Notes: a model not told the origin generated them from the sequence alone. A stretch of 64,000 nucleotides of DNA from Salipiger mangrovisoli (GCF_015223355.1 NZ_JADFFK010000006.1:214119-278118); one strand, 5' to 3'. Counted from the first letter of the stretch, positions 36,913-45,725 are shown. A program made the numbers and translations.

Positions 36913-37425
36913 GTGATCGGCGGCCATGTGGTTACGTCCCTCGTCGGGCTTCTCATGCGCCTCTGGCTTGCCAATGGCTGGTGCGCATTGGCGCTTGCGG
37001 TCATGGTTGCCCTGGGGGTCAGGCATCCACTCGCGGGCGCGAACCCTCTCGTGGTCTTCTGGACGGATCCCGGCTTCGGCTTCCTCGTTCTGCCGGTGCT
37101 TGTCGGGTTCCTGCCTTTCGTGGTGCTTGCGGTACTGACCTATTTCGAGGGCGGACAGGGGGTCCGTATCGCGGGGGCGTTCGCGCTGGATCGGACCCGC
37201 GACCGCGCAGCGGGCGCAGTTGCCAAATACTTCACGCGATGGGTCGCTGTGCTCGCCGCCTGCCAGCGCCACGTGGAGCCCTCGGCGGGCAATTCCGAGG
37301 CGCAGGCTCGCCGGATGATCGCGACCATTCAAAGGGGCATCGTTCTGGCCCGGGCGACTGGTGATGCCGGGACTTTCGATGCACTCGTCAATGATCTGCG
37401 GCCCCGGGACGGACGAGCCCGGTAA
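36913..37425 (+). CDS. Small hypothetical membrane protein
   Basis: About 170 residues from a GTG at 36913. Two hydrophobic segments (NGWCALALAVMVALGV and FLVLPVLVGFLPFVVLAVLT) are followed by a soluble C-terminal part ending in a basic tail. No family was recognised. The start is uncertain because the frame stays open into the transposase remnant. It may be a fusion scar or truncated gene left by the insertion. The hydrophobic pattern and codon use suggest it is or was a real protein. Confidence 0.4.
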   Translation: MIGGHVVTSLVGLLMRLWLANGWCALALAVMVALGVRHPLAGANPLVVFWTDPGFGFLVLPVLVGFLPFVVLAVLTYFEGGQGVRIAGAFALDRTRDRAAGAVAKYFTRWVAVLAACQRHVEPSAGNSEAQARRMIATIQRGIVLARATGDAGTFDALVNDLRPRDGRAR

Positions 37426-37545
37426 GGGCCCGCGCGAGGCCACTGGCGCGGCTGGCGCGATGTGATGTGGTTTCGTCGCGGGCGGACGAGCATCAGAACC
37501 CCCTGGTGCCGGACAGCAACGTCAGCGCCCGGATGAGCTCTTCCT

Positions 37546-39045
37546 CTAATGGGCGCTGCAGAGGTATTTCATCTCCAGGTATTCCAGCAACCCGTAGCGG
37601 GATCCTTCGCTGCCTAGTCCTGATTGCTTGATACCGCCGAAGGGTGCCACCTCGTTGGATATCAACCCGGTATTGTGACCGACCATTCCGTACTCAAGGG
37701 CCTCTGATACGCGCACGGCGCGCGCGTGGCTGTCGGTGTAGAAATAGGCGGCCAGACCATAAATCGTATCATTGGCCATTGCGATCGCTTCTTCCTCTGT
37801 GTCGAAGGCAAAGATCGGTGCAAGCGGTCCGAAGGTTTCCTCTTGCGCAACACGCATCTCAGACGTCACGCCGACCAACAGCGCTGGCTCCATCATAAGC
37901 CCGCCAAGACGCCTTCCGCCCTGCGCCAGACGCGCGCCCTTGGCCAGCGCGTCGCCGATATGTTCGTCGATCTTGTCCAGTGCCTTGCGTTCGATCATTG
38001 GGCCGATGTGGATGCCCGGAGATTCGCCGGGACCAACTTCTAGGGCTGCCATGCGGGCCGCCAGCTTTTCGGCGAATTCGTCATGGACTCCGCGCTGCAC
38101 GAGAAGCCGGTTGGCGCAGACGCAGGTCTGTCCCGCATTTCGGAACTTAGCCGCCATCGCGCCCTCTACTGCTGCGTCCAGGTCCGCGTCATCAAACACG
38201 ATGAAGGGGGCATTTCCGCCCAGCTCGAGCGAGAGTTTCTTGATTGAGCCTGCGCACTGCGCCATGAGCAACCGCCCGACTTCCGTCGACCCGGTGAAAG
38301 ACAATTTGCGCACCACTGGGCTGTCGGTCAGAACTTGGCCGATTTCACGGGCCGAGCCGGTAACGACCTGTAGAACTCCGGCGGGCACGCCAGCGCGGCA
38401 GGCCAGTTCTGCCAGGGCCAGCGCGGTCAGCGGAGTCAGGTCGGCGGGGCGAAGGATCATCGAGCAACCTGCCGCCAGCGCCGGGGCTGCCTTGCGTGTC
38501 ACCATGGCCGCAGGGAAATTCCATGGTGTAATGGCCGCGGTCACACCCACCGGCTGGCGAAGCACGGTGATGCGCTGGTCCGCATGAGGGGCCGGGATCG
38601 TGTCGCCATAGATGCGCTTTGCCTCTTCCGCGTACCACTCCACGAAAGAAGAGGCATAGGCGATCTCTGCGCGTGCTTCGGCAAGTGGCTTTCCCTGCTC
38701 GCGGGTCAGGATCAGGGCAAGATCATCGATATGCGACATGATCAATTCGAACCAGCGCCGAAGGACAGCGGATCGGGCTTTGGCCGTCCACGCGGCCCAG
38801 TCAGCCTGAGCGATGCGAGCGGACTCGATGACGGCCGGGATCTCATCGGGCGACATGCTCGGAACCCGCCCAACGCGGCGGCTGTCGGCGGGATTCGTGA
38901 CGTCGAAGGTCTCACCAGATGCCGCGGTGACCCAGTCGCCGTTGACCAAGCAGCGTGACTTCAGGAGGGACGGGTCAACGAGCTTGGGGGTCGGGGCGGC
39001 AATTTCAGGGCTTGCGTTTGACAATGACATGTTCCATATATGCAC
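37546..39045 (-). CDS. NAD(P)-dependent succinate-semialdehyde dehydrogenase-like ALDH
   Basis: A 499-residue aldehyde dehydrogenase of the GabD/succinate-semialdehyde family. It has VTAAITPWNFPAAMVTRKAA, the general-base Glu in LSLELGGNAPFIVF and the nucleophilic Cys in FRNAGQTCVCANRLL. It ends with VAPFGGIKQSGLGSEGS. The GTG at 39045 has AGGA six bases upstream; ATG 39030 is an alternative. It is divergent from an IclR gene across a palindrome-bearing promoter. The substrate could be succinate semialdehyde (for example from HpaI), but local context does not prove it. Confidence 0.88.
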   Translation of the reverse strand: MHIWNMSLSNASPEIAAPTPKLVDPSLLKSRCLVNGDWVTAASGETFDVTNPADSRRVGRVPSMSPDEIPAVIESARIAQADWAAWTAKARSAVLRRWFELIMSHIDDLALILTREQGKPLAEARAEIAYASSFVEWYAEEAKRIYGDTIPAPHADQRITVLRQPVGVTAAITPWNFPAAMVTRKAAPALAAGCSMILRPADLTPLTALALAELACRAGVPAGVLQVVTGSAREIGQVLTDSPVVRKLSFTGSTEVGRLLMAQCAGSIKKLSLELGGNAPFIVFDDADLDAAVEGAMAAKFRNAGQTCVCANRLLVQRGVHDEFAEKLAARMAALEVGPGESPGIHIGPMIERKALDKIDEHIGDALAKGARLAQGGRRLGGLMMEPALLVGVTSEMRVAQEETFGPLAPIFAFDTEEEAIAMANDTIYGLAAYFYTDSHARAVRVSEALEYGMVGHNTGLISNEVAPFGGIKQSGLGSEGSRYGLLEYLEMKYLCSAH

Positions 39046-39063
39046 CAGTATTCCTAATATGGA
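39033..39063. promoter_or_regulatory. Inverted repeat between ALDH and IclR genes
   Basis: TCCATAT and ATATGGA, 17 bases apart, form a perfect 7+7 inverted repeat overlapping the ALDH start region. The divergent arrangement suggests an IclR-type operator that represses or activates the ALDH gene. Confidence 0.45.
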
Positions 39064-39131
39064 TCATACGGGGGGTGTTTTGGCGATGTCAATTCGCCAA
39101 CGCGTTTCCGCTTGCTTTCAGGAGGTGGCTT

Positions 39132-39884
39132 TTGCCCGAACGTTCCCTGCGCCGCGCGCCGGCGGTTGAGCGCGCCGCTCGCATTCTTGACCATTTGGCG
39201 CAGGCTGGGCGGCCCATGGGCCTGTCAGAACTGTCCCGCGATCTGGGGTTGCCCAAAAGTTCTGCGCTTGGGATTTGTGAAACGCTGGTGTCTTGCGGGG
39301 TCTTGAGGCCAGAGGCAGAGGGGTACGCCCTCGGCTCGCACTGCCTGCGTTGGAGCGCAGCCTACCTGGGCGGCACCTCGCTCGTTTCGGAATTTCGCCG
39401 CATTCTGCTTTCCGATCGCGGCGTGTCCGCTTACACCGTCACGCTGTCTACGCTCGACAATGATCACGTGACCTACCTGGACTGCCGCAATTCGGAGCAG
39501 CCGCTGGGCTTCACCTTCCGAGCGGGGCTTCGGCTTCCGGCGATCTACTCGGCCACTGGCAAGGCCATGCTTGCCTACACATCGCCTGAAGAAAGGCGGC
39601 GGCTTCTCTCAAGTCCCTGGCCGGCCCCGCTGACGCCAAACGGCTCGCGCGATGCTCAGAGGTTCGAGGACGAGATGCGGCTGGTCCGCGCACGCGGCTA
39701 TGCCATCGACAACGGCGAAATTCGCGAGGGCATGATCTGTGTTGGCGTTCCGGTCATGGCCTCCAGCGGTCAACCATCGGCGGGCATCGCCGTTTCTTTG
39801 ACGGTCGCGGAGGCCACGCCTGAGCGCTGCGATGAAATCGGCGCGCGTCTGTCGGAGGTCGCGGCGTCGCTCGCATTGGTGTAG
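39132..39884 (+). CDS. IclR-family transcriptional regulator
   Basis: A 250-residue IclR-type regulator. The N-terminal winged HTH (VERAARILDHLAQAGRPMGL, then GLPKSSALGICETLVSCGVL) is followed by the effector domain with LPAIYSATGKAMLAYTSPEE and ARGYAIDNGEIREGMICVGV. The start is TTG at 39132, chosen because a perfect AGGAGGT lies five bases upstream and the frame has no better ATG. It is divergent from the ALDH gene and convergent with the GntR gene, six bases away. Confidence 0.9.
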   Translation: MPERSLRRAPAVERAARILDHLAQAGRPMGLSELSRDLGLPKSSALGICETLVSCGVLRPEAEGYALGSHCLRWSAAYLGGTSLVSEFRRILLSDRGVSAYTVTLSTLDNDHVTYLDCRNSEQPLGFTFRAGLRLPAIYSATGKAMLAYTSPEERRRLLSSPWPAPLTPNGSRDAQRFEDEMRLVRARGYAIDNGEIREGMICVGVPVMASSGQPSAGIAVSLTVAEATPERCDEIGARLSEVAASLALV

Positions 39885-39890
39885 CGCGGA

Positions 39891-40592
39891 TCATTCTTCC
39901 GCGTCGTTGGATTGACCCGTCAGCGCCTGCGCGATGGCCACTCGTGCGGCATTTTCAATATGCTGCTTGCAGGCGGCCTCGGCGCGCTCAGGCTCCCCAG
40001 CCGCGATCGCCTCAGAAATCAGGCGGATTTCCCGAACGCTTTCCGGCAGGCGACCTGGTTGCCGCATCGAGGATACTCGAAGCAGCGTGATCCGGTTGTG
40101 CAGCGACGTCAGGAATTGCGTGACATAGATGTTGCCCGCGCCTTGGGCGAGGACGTCGTAGAAGTGCGTCTTGGTTTCTATCAGCGCCTCCTGATCATCG
40201 CCCTGGGCCGCGCGATCAAACGCATCAACGGCCCGGATCAGCTTCGCGATGTCTTCCCGCGACCCGTGCCTCGCGAATTCGCGGCCGCAAAAACCCTCTA
40301 GTTCAGCGCGGATGACGTAGAGCTGGCGCACCTCTTCCGCGCTGAAGGACGCCACAACAGGCCCCTTGTGCGGGTAGCTGACCACCAGCCCCTCGGCTTC
40401 CAGCTGGCGGAGCGCTTCGCGAATTGAGGTCCGCCCGACACCAATCCTTTCGCAGAGATCCCGCTCGATCATCCGCTGTCCGGGCTTGAAGGTTCCCGAG
40501 GCGATGGCCTTTCGCAGATTGTCCTCGACCATAGAGCGCAGCGTGGCGCTGCGGCGTGGGATCTGCAGGTTCTGAGCCTTTGAATCACCCAT
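39891..40592 (-). CDS. GntR-family regulator, FCD (FadR-like) subgroup
   Basis: A 233-residue GntR/FCD regulator. The winged HTH contains GTFKPGQRMIERDLCERIGV and GRTSIREALRQLEAEGLVV. The all-helical FCD ligand domain contains LYVIRAELEGFCGREFARHG and the His pair in THFYDVLAQGA. The ATG at 40592 follows GGAGA by seven bases. It is divergent from the hydroxyacid dehydrogenase/TRAP operon, and repeated GATTGTnTGC elements lie between them. A carboxylic-acid effector is expected for this subgroup. Confidence 0.92.
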   Translation of the reverse strand: MGDSKAQNLQIPRRSATLRSMVEDNLRKAIASGTFKPGQRMIERDLCERIGVGRTSIREALRQLEAEGLVVSYPHKGPVVASFSAEEVRQLYVIRAELEGFCGREFARHGSREDIAKLIRAVDAFDRAAQGDDQEALIETKTHFYDVLAQGAGNIYVTQFLTSLHNRITLLRVSSMRQPGRLPESVREIRLISEAIAAGEPERAEAACKQHIENAARVAIAQALTGQSNDAEE

Positions 40593-40647
40593 TTCCGTTC
40601 TCCCGAGCTGTGCGTGGCTGGACAAGAACCGGCACATTATTTTGTCT

Positions 40648-40657
40648 GATTGTATGC
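40648..40657. promoter_or_regulatory. GntR half-site GATTGTATGC
   Basis: GATTGTATGC lies 56 bases upstream of the GntR start and matches GATTGTCTGC at 40789-40798 except for one base. The repeat in the same divergent region suggests an autoregulatory site. Confidence 0.4.
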
Positions 40658-40782
40658 ATATGTGCTCCGGTAGGCAGTGAGGTCTAAAGACCCAAAGCAA
40701 GTATCACACTGCTATAGCTTCGAGAAAATGGCAATATGTCGTCTCTCCAAGCGAAGGGGTGACTGACCGTACGGAAATTGCG

Positions 40783-40809
40783 TTGACAGATTGTCTGCGA
40801 ATCTGACAA
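40783..40809. promoter_or_regulatory. Predicted FCD-GntR operator and promoter
   Basis: TTGACAGATT, seven bases, AATCTGACAA form a 10+10 inverted repeat with one mismatch, 26 bases before the hydroxyacid dehydrogenase start. TTGACA could also act as a -35 element. It is the best candidate operator for the divergent GntR protein. Confidence 0.55.
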
Positions 40810-40834
40810 AGGTGAGAAAAAGGGTGAGGAGCCG

Positions 40835-41722
40835 ATGAACACAAAAAATGAACTTGCGATGGTTGGATTCATCGGGCTGGGCCGGATGGGCCTGCCCATG
40901 GTCGAAAATCTTCTTAAATCCGGCTTTTCCGTGCAGGGATTTGACCAGTCCGAGGCAGCGCGCGCAGAGGTCGCGGCCGCTGGCGCGACGGCCTGCAGCT
41001 CTGCGAAAGAAGCAGCCAGGGGAGCGGATGTCGTCATCACGATGTTGCCGAATGGCTCAATCGTCCGCGAAGTCCTGCTTGGAGAGGCCGGGATCGCCGA
41101 CGCGCTGTCGCCTGGGGCGATCATCATCGATATGAGTTCCAGCGCCCCGACGGACACAACGTACCTGTCTGAGCAACTGCTGCCGCGTGGCTTCCGGGTG
41201 GTAGACGCCCCTGTCTCTGGCGGGCGCAAGCGCGCAGTCGATGGCACGCTGACGATCATGGCAGGCGGAGAGCCGACCGTGATCGATGCGATCCTGCCTG
41301 TGCTCGAGGCGATGAGCGCCAAAATCTTCCGTACCGGGAAGATCGGCTCGGGCCACGCGATGAAGGCTATCAACAACTACGTGTCCGGCGCTGGAATGGT
41401 GGCAGCCATGGAGGGCGTAATCCTGGGAGAGACCTTTGGTCTCGAGCCCGAGGTGATCGTGGATGTGCTGAATGTGTCGACTGGACGCAACAATACCACC
41501 GAAGTGAAGATGAAGCAGTTCGTGCTGAACCGCGATTTCGGTTCGGGCTTCGCGCTTGGCCTGATGGCCAAGGACATCGGCATCGCCAACGATCTGGCTG
41601 AAGCCCTGAACCTGCAGATGGGCTCTCTCGCCGAAACGTCCGTTCGGTGGAAGGCGGCGCAAGACAGGCTCGGGCCGGATGCCGACCACACGGAAATCTA
41701 CCGCTTCCTCGCCGACAGCTGA
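40835..41722 (+). CDS. 3-hydroxyisobutyrate/tartronate-semialdehyde-type dehydrogenase
   Basis: A 295-residue beta-hydroxyacid dehydrogenase. The NAD(P) motif is VGFIGLGRMGLPMVENLLKS near the N-terminus, VDAPVSGGRKRAVDGTLTIM is the substrate loop and GSGHAMKAINNYVSGAGM carries the catalytic Lys. It oxidises a 3-hydroxy acid or reduces a 2-hydroxy-3-oxo acid. It is first in a run with a PcaC-like protein and a DctPQM importer, so the imported acid or its product is a likely substrate. The divergent GntR should regulate it. Confidence 0.9.
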   Translation: MNTKNELAMVGFIGLGRMGLPMVENLLKSGFSVQGFDQSEAARAEVAAAGATACSSAKEAARGADVVITMLPNGSIVREVLLGEAGIADALSPGAIIIDMSSSAPTDTTYLSEQLLPRGFRVVDAPVSGGRKRAVDGTLTIMAGGEPTVIDAILPVLEAMSAKIFRTGKIGSGHAMKAINNYVSGAGMVAAMEGVILGETFGLEPEVIVDVLNVSTGRNNTTEVKMKQFVLNRDFGSGFALGLMAKDIGIANDLAEALNLQMGSLAETSVRWKAAQDRLGPDADHTEIYRFLADS

Positions 41723-41809
41723 CCCTGCCAACCCGAAGACGCGATCTGCTCCATTGTCCTGCCAATGGGGTGGGCACCCTGTATCCAAGACCAATCGAAG
41801 GAAACCGCC

Positions 41810-42226
41810 ATGTCCACGCATGCTGAAGGCACCGCACCCGACGGAACCCCGTTCACCGAGAAATTCAAGAAGGGGCTGGAGACGCGCCGTGCCGTCCTAG
41901 GTGACGAATACGTCGATGCTTCGGTCAACAAAGCGACCGACTACAACTTCCCAATGCAGCAATTGGTGACGGAGTATTGCTGGGACGAGATCTGGAACCG
42001 TCCGGGTTTGACCAAGCAACAGCGGTCGATTTTGAACCTAGGCATGATCTCAGCGCTCGGTCGTACCCACGAGCTGCGCCTCCATGTCCGCGGGGCAATA
42101 AACAACGGGCTGACCAAAGACGAGCTGCGCGAGATTTTCCTGCAGGTCGCAATCTACTGTGGCGTTCCGGCAGGCATCGACAGCTTCCGCACCGCACAGG
42201 AAGTCTTCGCCGAAATGGACATCTGA
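41810..42226 (+). CDS. Carboxymuconolactone decarboxylase family protein, PcaC-like
   Basis: A 138-residue protein close in length and sequence to 4-carboxymuconolactone decarboxylase PcaC. RPGLTKQQRSILNLGMISAL, GRTHELRLHVRGAINNGLTK and FLQVAIYCGVPAGIDSFRTA follow the PcaC pattern. No protocatechuate genes lie nearby, so the decarboxylase role in beta-ketoadipate metabolism is not supported by context. It may act on another lactone or acid carried by the adjacent TRAP transporter. It starts 88 bases after the dehydrogenase. Confidence 0.85.
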   Translation: MSTHAEGTAPDGTPFTEKFKKGLETRRAVLGDEYVDASVNKATDYNFPMQQLVTEYCWDEIWNRPGLTKQQRSILNLGMISALGRTHELRLHVRGAINNGLTKDELREIFLQVAIYCGVPAGIDSFRTAQEVFAEMDI

Positions 42227-42277
42227 GCGACGGCTTTTGCCCGTGCGTCCGCGCCACGCTGACGCCGCTCGGATAAA

Positions 42278-42307
42278 CCCGTCCCGGGAACTGCGCGCCG
42301 GGACGGG
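42278..42307 (+). terminator. Hairpin before the TRAP operon
   Basis: CCCGTCCCGG (42278-42287) pairs perfectly with CCGGGACGGG (42298-42307) around a 10-base loop, between the PcaC-like gene and dctP. No T-run follows. It may be a terminator or an mRNA-stabilising 5' structure for the binding-protein message. Confidence 0.5.
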
Positions 42308-42360
42308 ACGACAGGCTTGACTGCCACACAAGCGCAGACGGTCATCTATGGGAGGATACC

Positions 42361-43356
42361 ATGACCAAATTCAGCAAATTCCTGTGCAGCGCCGCCGCGC
42401 TCTCCGTCATGCCAGTTCTGGCGCAGGCCGCCTGTGACAGCGGCGAGCGTGTCGTCAAGTTCAGCCATGTGACAGCGGTTGCCGGCCACCCCAAGGGCGA
42501 GATGGTCGCGGCGCTCGCCGAGCGCTTCGACGAGCAGTTTGACGGAACAATGTGCATGGAGGTCTTCCCAAACTCCACGCTGTTCAGCGACGACAAGGTG
42601 CTCGAGGCGCTTATGCTGGGCGATGTGCAGCTGGCTGCGCCCGATGTGGGCAAATTCGACGCCTACACCCAGAAACTCCAGGTCTTCAACCTTCCGTTCC
42701 TGTTCGACTCGACCGAAGCCGTGCAGGCCTTTACCGAAACCGAGCAAGGTGAAGAGATTCTGATGTCCATGGAGGACAGTGGCATCATCGGTCTGGGCTG
42801 GATCTTCAACGGGATGCGCCAGTTCTCGGCAAACCGTCCGCTTGTGGAACCGCTGGATGCGGCCGGGCTGAAGTTCCGCGCCACGACTTCGGAAGTGACC
42901 GAGGCAATGATCGCGGCGCTTGATGCAACGCCGCAGGCACTCTCTTTCGCCGAGGTCTACGGCGCGCTGCAGACCGGGGTTGTGGACGGACAGGAAAACA
43001 CTTGGTCGAACATCTATACTGGGAAATTCTATGAGGTTCAGGATGGTGTCACCGAAACCAATCACCAGTTCCTCACCTACCTCATCGTGACATCGCAGGA
43101 GTTCCTCGACAGCCTCGGCGACGATCGCGACGCCTTCACCACCCTCGTGGATGAGGTCTCCGCGGAGTATAACGCCCGCGCCAACGAGGCGAACGAGGCA
43201 GCCCGTCAGGCAATCATCGACAACGGCGGAACTGTGCGAGAGCTTACCGACGAGCAACGCGCAGCCTGGGTCGAGGTGATGAAGCCGGTCTGGAAGCGGT
43301 TCGAAGCCGATATCGGCACCGAGGTCATCGAAGTCGCCAGCGGTCGCGCGGACTGA
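42361..43356 (+). CDS. TRAP transporter binding protein, DctP family
   Basis: A 331-residue periplasmic solute receptor. The Sec signal (MTKFSKFLCSAAALSVMPVL, cleavage after AQA) is followed by VVKFSHVTAVAGHPKGEMVA. GLKFRATTSEVTEAMIAALD carries the conserved Arg that binds the substrate carboxylate. VVDGQENTWSNIYTGKFYEV is the DctP signature. It delivers an organic acid to the DctQM membrane pair. GGGAGG lies upstream of the ATG. The ligand is unknown. Confidence 0.93.
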   Translation: MTKFSKFLCSAAALSVMPVLAQAACDSGERVVKFSHVTAVAGHPKGEMVAALAERFDEQFDGTMCMEVFPNSTLFSDDKVLEALMLGDVQLAAPDVGKFDAYTQKLQVFNLPFLFDSTEAVQAFTETEQGEEILMSMEDSGIIGLGWIFNGMRQFSANRPLVEPLDAAGLKFRATTSEVTEAMIAALDATPQALSFAEVYGALQTGVVDGQENTWSNIYTGKFYEVQDGVTETNHQFLTYLIVTSQEFLDSLGDDRDAFTTLVDEVSAEYNARANEANEAARQAIIDNGGTVRELTDEQRAAWVEVMKPVWKRFEADIGTEVIEVASGRAD

Positions 43357-43364
43357 TGCCTCCG

Positions 43365-43389
43365 GGGCGACGGCGCCTGCCGTCGTCCC
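43365..43389 (+). terminator. Hairpin after dctP
   Basis: An 11-base-pair stem with one G-U pair (43365-43374 region with 43379-43389) and a four-base loop follows dctP by eight bases and precedes dctQ. It fits a processing or attenuation hairpin that raises receptor levels over membrane subunits. Confidence 0.5.
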
Positions 43390-43451
43390 GCGCAGACACA
43401 TCGCTCTGCACGCAAAACACTCTCAACACCCAATCAAAAGGAGGATGCAGC

Positions 43452-44138
43452 ATGTCGGCATACTGGCCGTTCTTTGCCTTGCTGGCCCTCGTCGTCGTAA
43501 TTCACCTTGTCGAACGGGCACGGCCCGGACTGGTGGTGATGGTCGAGGAACGCATCCTCACCCTGATTCTTGCCGGGATGGTCCTGATTTCATTTGCGCA
43601 GGTCGTGGCCCGCTACGCGTTCAACAGCGGCTGGACCGGAGCGCTGGACCTGACCCGCGTCATGTTTGCATGGCTGATCCTTTTCGGCATGTCCTACGGA
43701 TTGAAGACCGGACTGCACCTCGGGGTGGACGTGGTAATCCGTCTTCTTCCGCGGCGGCTCTTCCGGATCTGCGCCATACTGGGAGCCCTCGCGGTGTTCT
43801 TCTATGCCGTTATCCTTCTTTCCGCTGACTGGCTCTCGATCTTCGGAGGTCAGGCGCGGGGTGGGGCGGTCTTCTACTGGCAGCGCTTCTTCAATTCCGG
43901 ATTGGGGATGGAGATGCTGCGCTGGCCCGAATGGATGTCCCAGATGTTCGCGCTCGACGAACGAGTGCCGCGCTGGCTTGCCTATCTAATTTTGCCCGTC
44001 GGTCTCGCGCTTCTTGCGTACAGGGCGCTGGAGGCGAGTTGGCAGATCGCCACAAATCAGCGCGAAGCCATCATCGCAGGCCATGAGGCAGAACAGCTCG
44101 TCGCCGACAACCGCAATTCCGTTTCCGCCGAGGACTGA
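43452..44138 (+). CDS. TRAP transporter small permease, DctQ family
   Basis: A 228-residue four-helix protein. Helices start at YWPFFALLALVVVIHLV, ILTLILAGMVLISFAQVVAR and TRVMFAWLILFGMSYGLKTG, the last with the DctQ WxxxxGxxxG-like motif. The C-terminal soluble tail (about residues 200-228) is longer than usual. AAAGGAGGATG precedes ATG 43452. It pairs with the DctM subunit encoded three bases downstream. Confidence 0.9.
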   Translation: MSAYWPFFALLALVVVIHLVERARPGLVVMVEERILTLILAGMVLISFAQVVARYAFNSGWTGALDLTRVMFAWLILFGMSYGLKTGLHLGVDVVIRLLPRRLFRICAILGALAVFFYAVILLSADWLSIFGGQARGGAVFYWQRFFNSGLGMEMLRWPEWMSQMFALDERVPRWLAYLILPVGLALLAYRALEASWQIATNQREAIIAGHEAEQLVADNRNSVSAED

Positions 44139-44141
44139 CCC

Positions 44142-45725
44142 ATGGAAACCCTCACCCTGTTCATCCTGGTCTTCACCTTGATGTTGATCGGCGTGCCGAT
44201 CGCCGTGTCCCTGGGCCTGTCATCCGTCCTTGTGATCGCATTCCTCTCGACGGATTCCATGTCGTCCGTCGCCCTCCAGCTCTTCACCGCGTCGCAAAAC
44301 TACACGCTGCTGGCAATTCCCTTCTTCATTCTGGCATCGACGTTCATGACAACGGGCGGCGTGGCGCGGCGGATGATCGACTTTGCGATCGCGTCGGTGG
44401 GCCATTTCCGCGGCGGGCTGGCGATGGCCTCGGTGCTTGCCTGCATGCTCTTCGCAGCGCTCTCCGGATCCTCACCTGCGACCGTCGTCGCTATCGGCTC
44501 GCTTTCGATCGTCGGCATGGAGCGGATTGGGTACACCAAGGATTTCGCGGCGGGGATCATCGCCAACGCCGGAACGCTTGGCATTCTCATCCCGCCGTCG
44601 ATCACCATGGTGGTCTATGCCGCGGCCACCGACGTCTCGGTCGGGCGCATGTTCCTTGCGGGCGTCATTCCGGGCATCATGGCCGGACTCTCGTTGATGG
44701 TGGCGATCTACATCATGGCCAGGGTCAGGAACCTGCCGGCGGGCGAGTGGATGGGCGTCGGACATCTTGTCAACAGTGGCAAGAACGCAGGGCTGGGGCT
44801 CTTTCTGATCGTGCTCATCCTAGGCGGGATCTATGGCGGGGTCTTCACGCCGACCGAGGCTGCCGCCGTGGCAGCGGTCTATGCCTTCCTCGTGGCGAAC
44901 TTCGGCTATCGCGACTCTGGCCCGTTGGCAGACAAATCCTGGGAGCCGGAGGGGATTTCGGACAACGCCCGGACCGGACAGCGGGCCATTCTCTATGGTC
45001 TGTGCCTGGCGATCGTCATTGTCGTGATCGGCGCCTTCATGCGACAAGCTCATACGCCAGTTGCCGGCCTATTCGTTGGCATCGGGACCATAGCAGCCTA
45101 TCTCTTGCTGCGCGGGCGCACCTCTGCCGTGCCAGCACTGGCTTCCGGGGCAGGACTATTCGGGCGAAACATCGCGCTGACAGCTCGGGCCTTCTTTCCG
45201 GCGCTCGTCGCTCCGGACACCAGCCGGGCTTTCGTCGAAGCGGCGCGCACGACCGTCATGTTGATGTTCATCATCGTCAACGCCATGCTCTTCGCGCATG
45301 TGCTGACCTCGGAGCGTATCCCGCAGGCCATTACCGCCTGGATGCTGGAATATGGCTTTACGCCGATAACATTCCTGATCGCGGTCAATATCCTTCTGCT
45401 GATCGGCGGGCAGTTCATGGAACCCTCGGGGCTGCTTTTGATTGTTGCGCCGGTTGTCTTCCCGATCGCCGTCGAACTGGGTATCGACCCTATCCATCTA
45501 GGGATTATTATGGTGGTGAACATGGAAATTGGAATGATCACCCCGCCGATCGGTCTCAACCTCTTTGTGACTTCGGGGATCACCGGCATGAGCCTTGTAA
45601 GGGTGGTCAAGGCGGCAACACCGTTCGTGCTCGTCCTGTTCGGGTTCCTGATCCTAGTGACATACGTGCCAGCTATTTCGACAACGCTCCCCTATGCGAT
45701 CATGGGCCCCGAGCCAGTACACTAG
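44142..45725 (+). CDS. TRAP transporter large permease, DctM family, extended
   Basis: A 527-residue DctM, about 100 residues longer than the usual 425-440. The normal start (GVPIAVSLGLSSVLVIAFLS) and the substrate-site motifs SGSSPATVVAIGSLSIVGME and GTLGILIPPSITMVVYAAAT are intact. After VFTPTEAAAVAAVYAFLVAN, an insertion of roughly residues 255-365 adds two hydrophobic segments (LYGLCLAIVIVVIGAF and AGLFVGIGTIAAYLLL). The canonical ARTTVMLMFIIVNAMLFAHV then resumes. It forms the transport channel with DctQ. A hairpin follows it. Confidence 0.9.
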   Translation: METLTLFILVFTLMLIGVPIAVSLGLSSVLVIAFLSTDSMSSVALQLFTASQNYTLLAIPFFILASTFMTTGGVARRMIDFAIASVGHFRGGLAMASVLACMLFAALSGSSPATVVAIGSLSIVGMERIGYTKDFAAGIIANAGTLGILIPPSITMVVYAAATDVSVGRMFLAGVIPGIMAGLSLMVAIYIMARVRNLPAGEWMGVGHLVNSGKNAGLGLFLIVLILGGIYGGVFTPTEAAAVAAVYAFLVANFGYRDSGPLADKSWEPEGISDNARTGQRAILYGLCLAIVIVVIGAFMRQAHTPVAGLFVGIGTIAAYLLLRGRTSAVPALASGAGLFGRNIALTARAFFPALVAPDTSRAFVEAARTTVMLMFIIVNAMLFAHVLTSERIPQAITAWMLEYGFTPITFLIAVNILLLIGGQFMEPSGLLLIVAPVVFPIAVELGIDPIHLGIIMVVNMEIGMITPPIGLNLFVTSGITGMSLVRVVKAATPFVLVLFGFLILVTYVPAISTTLPYAIMGPEPVH

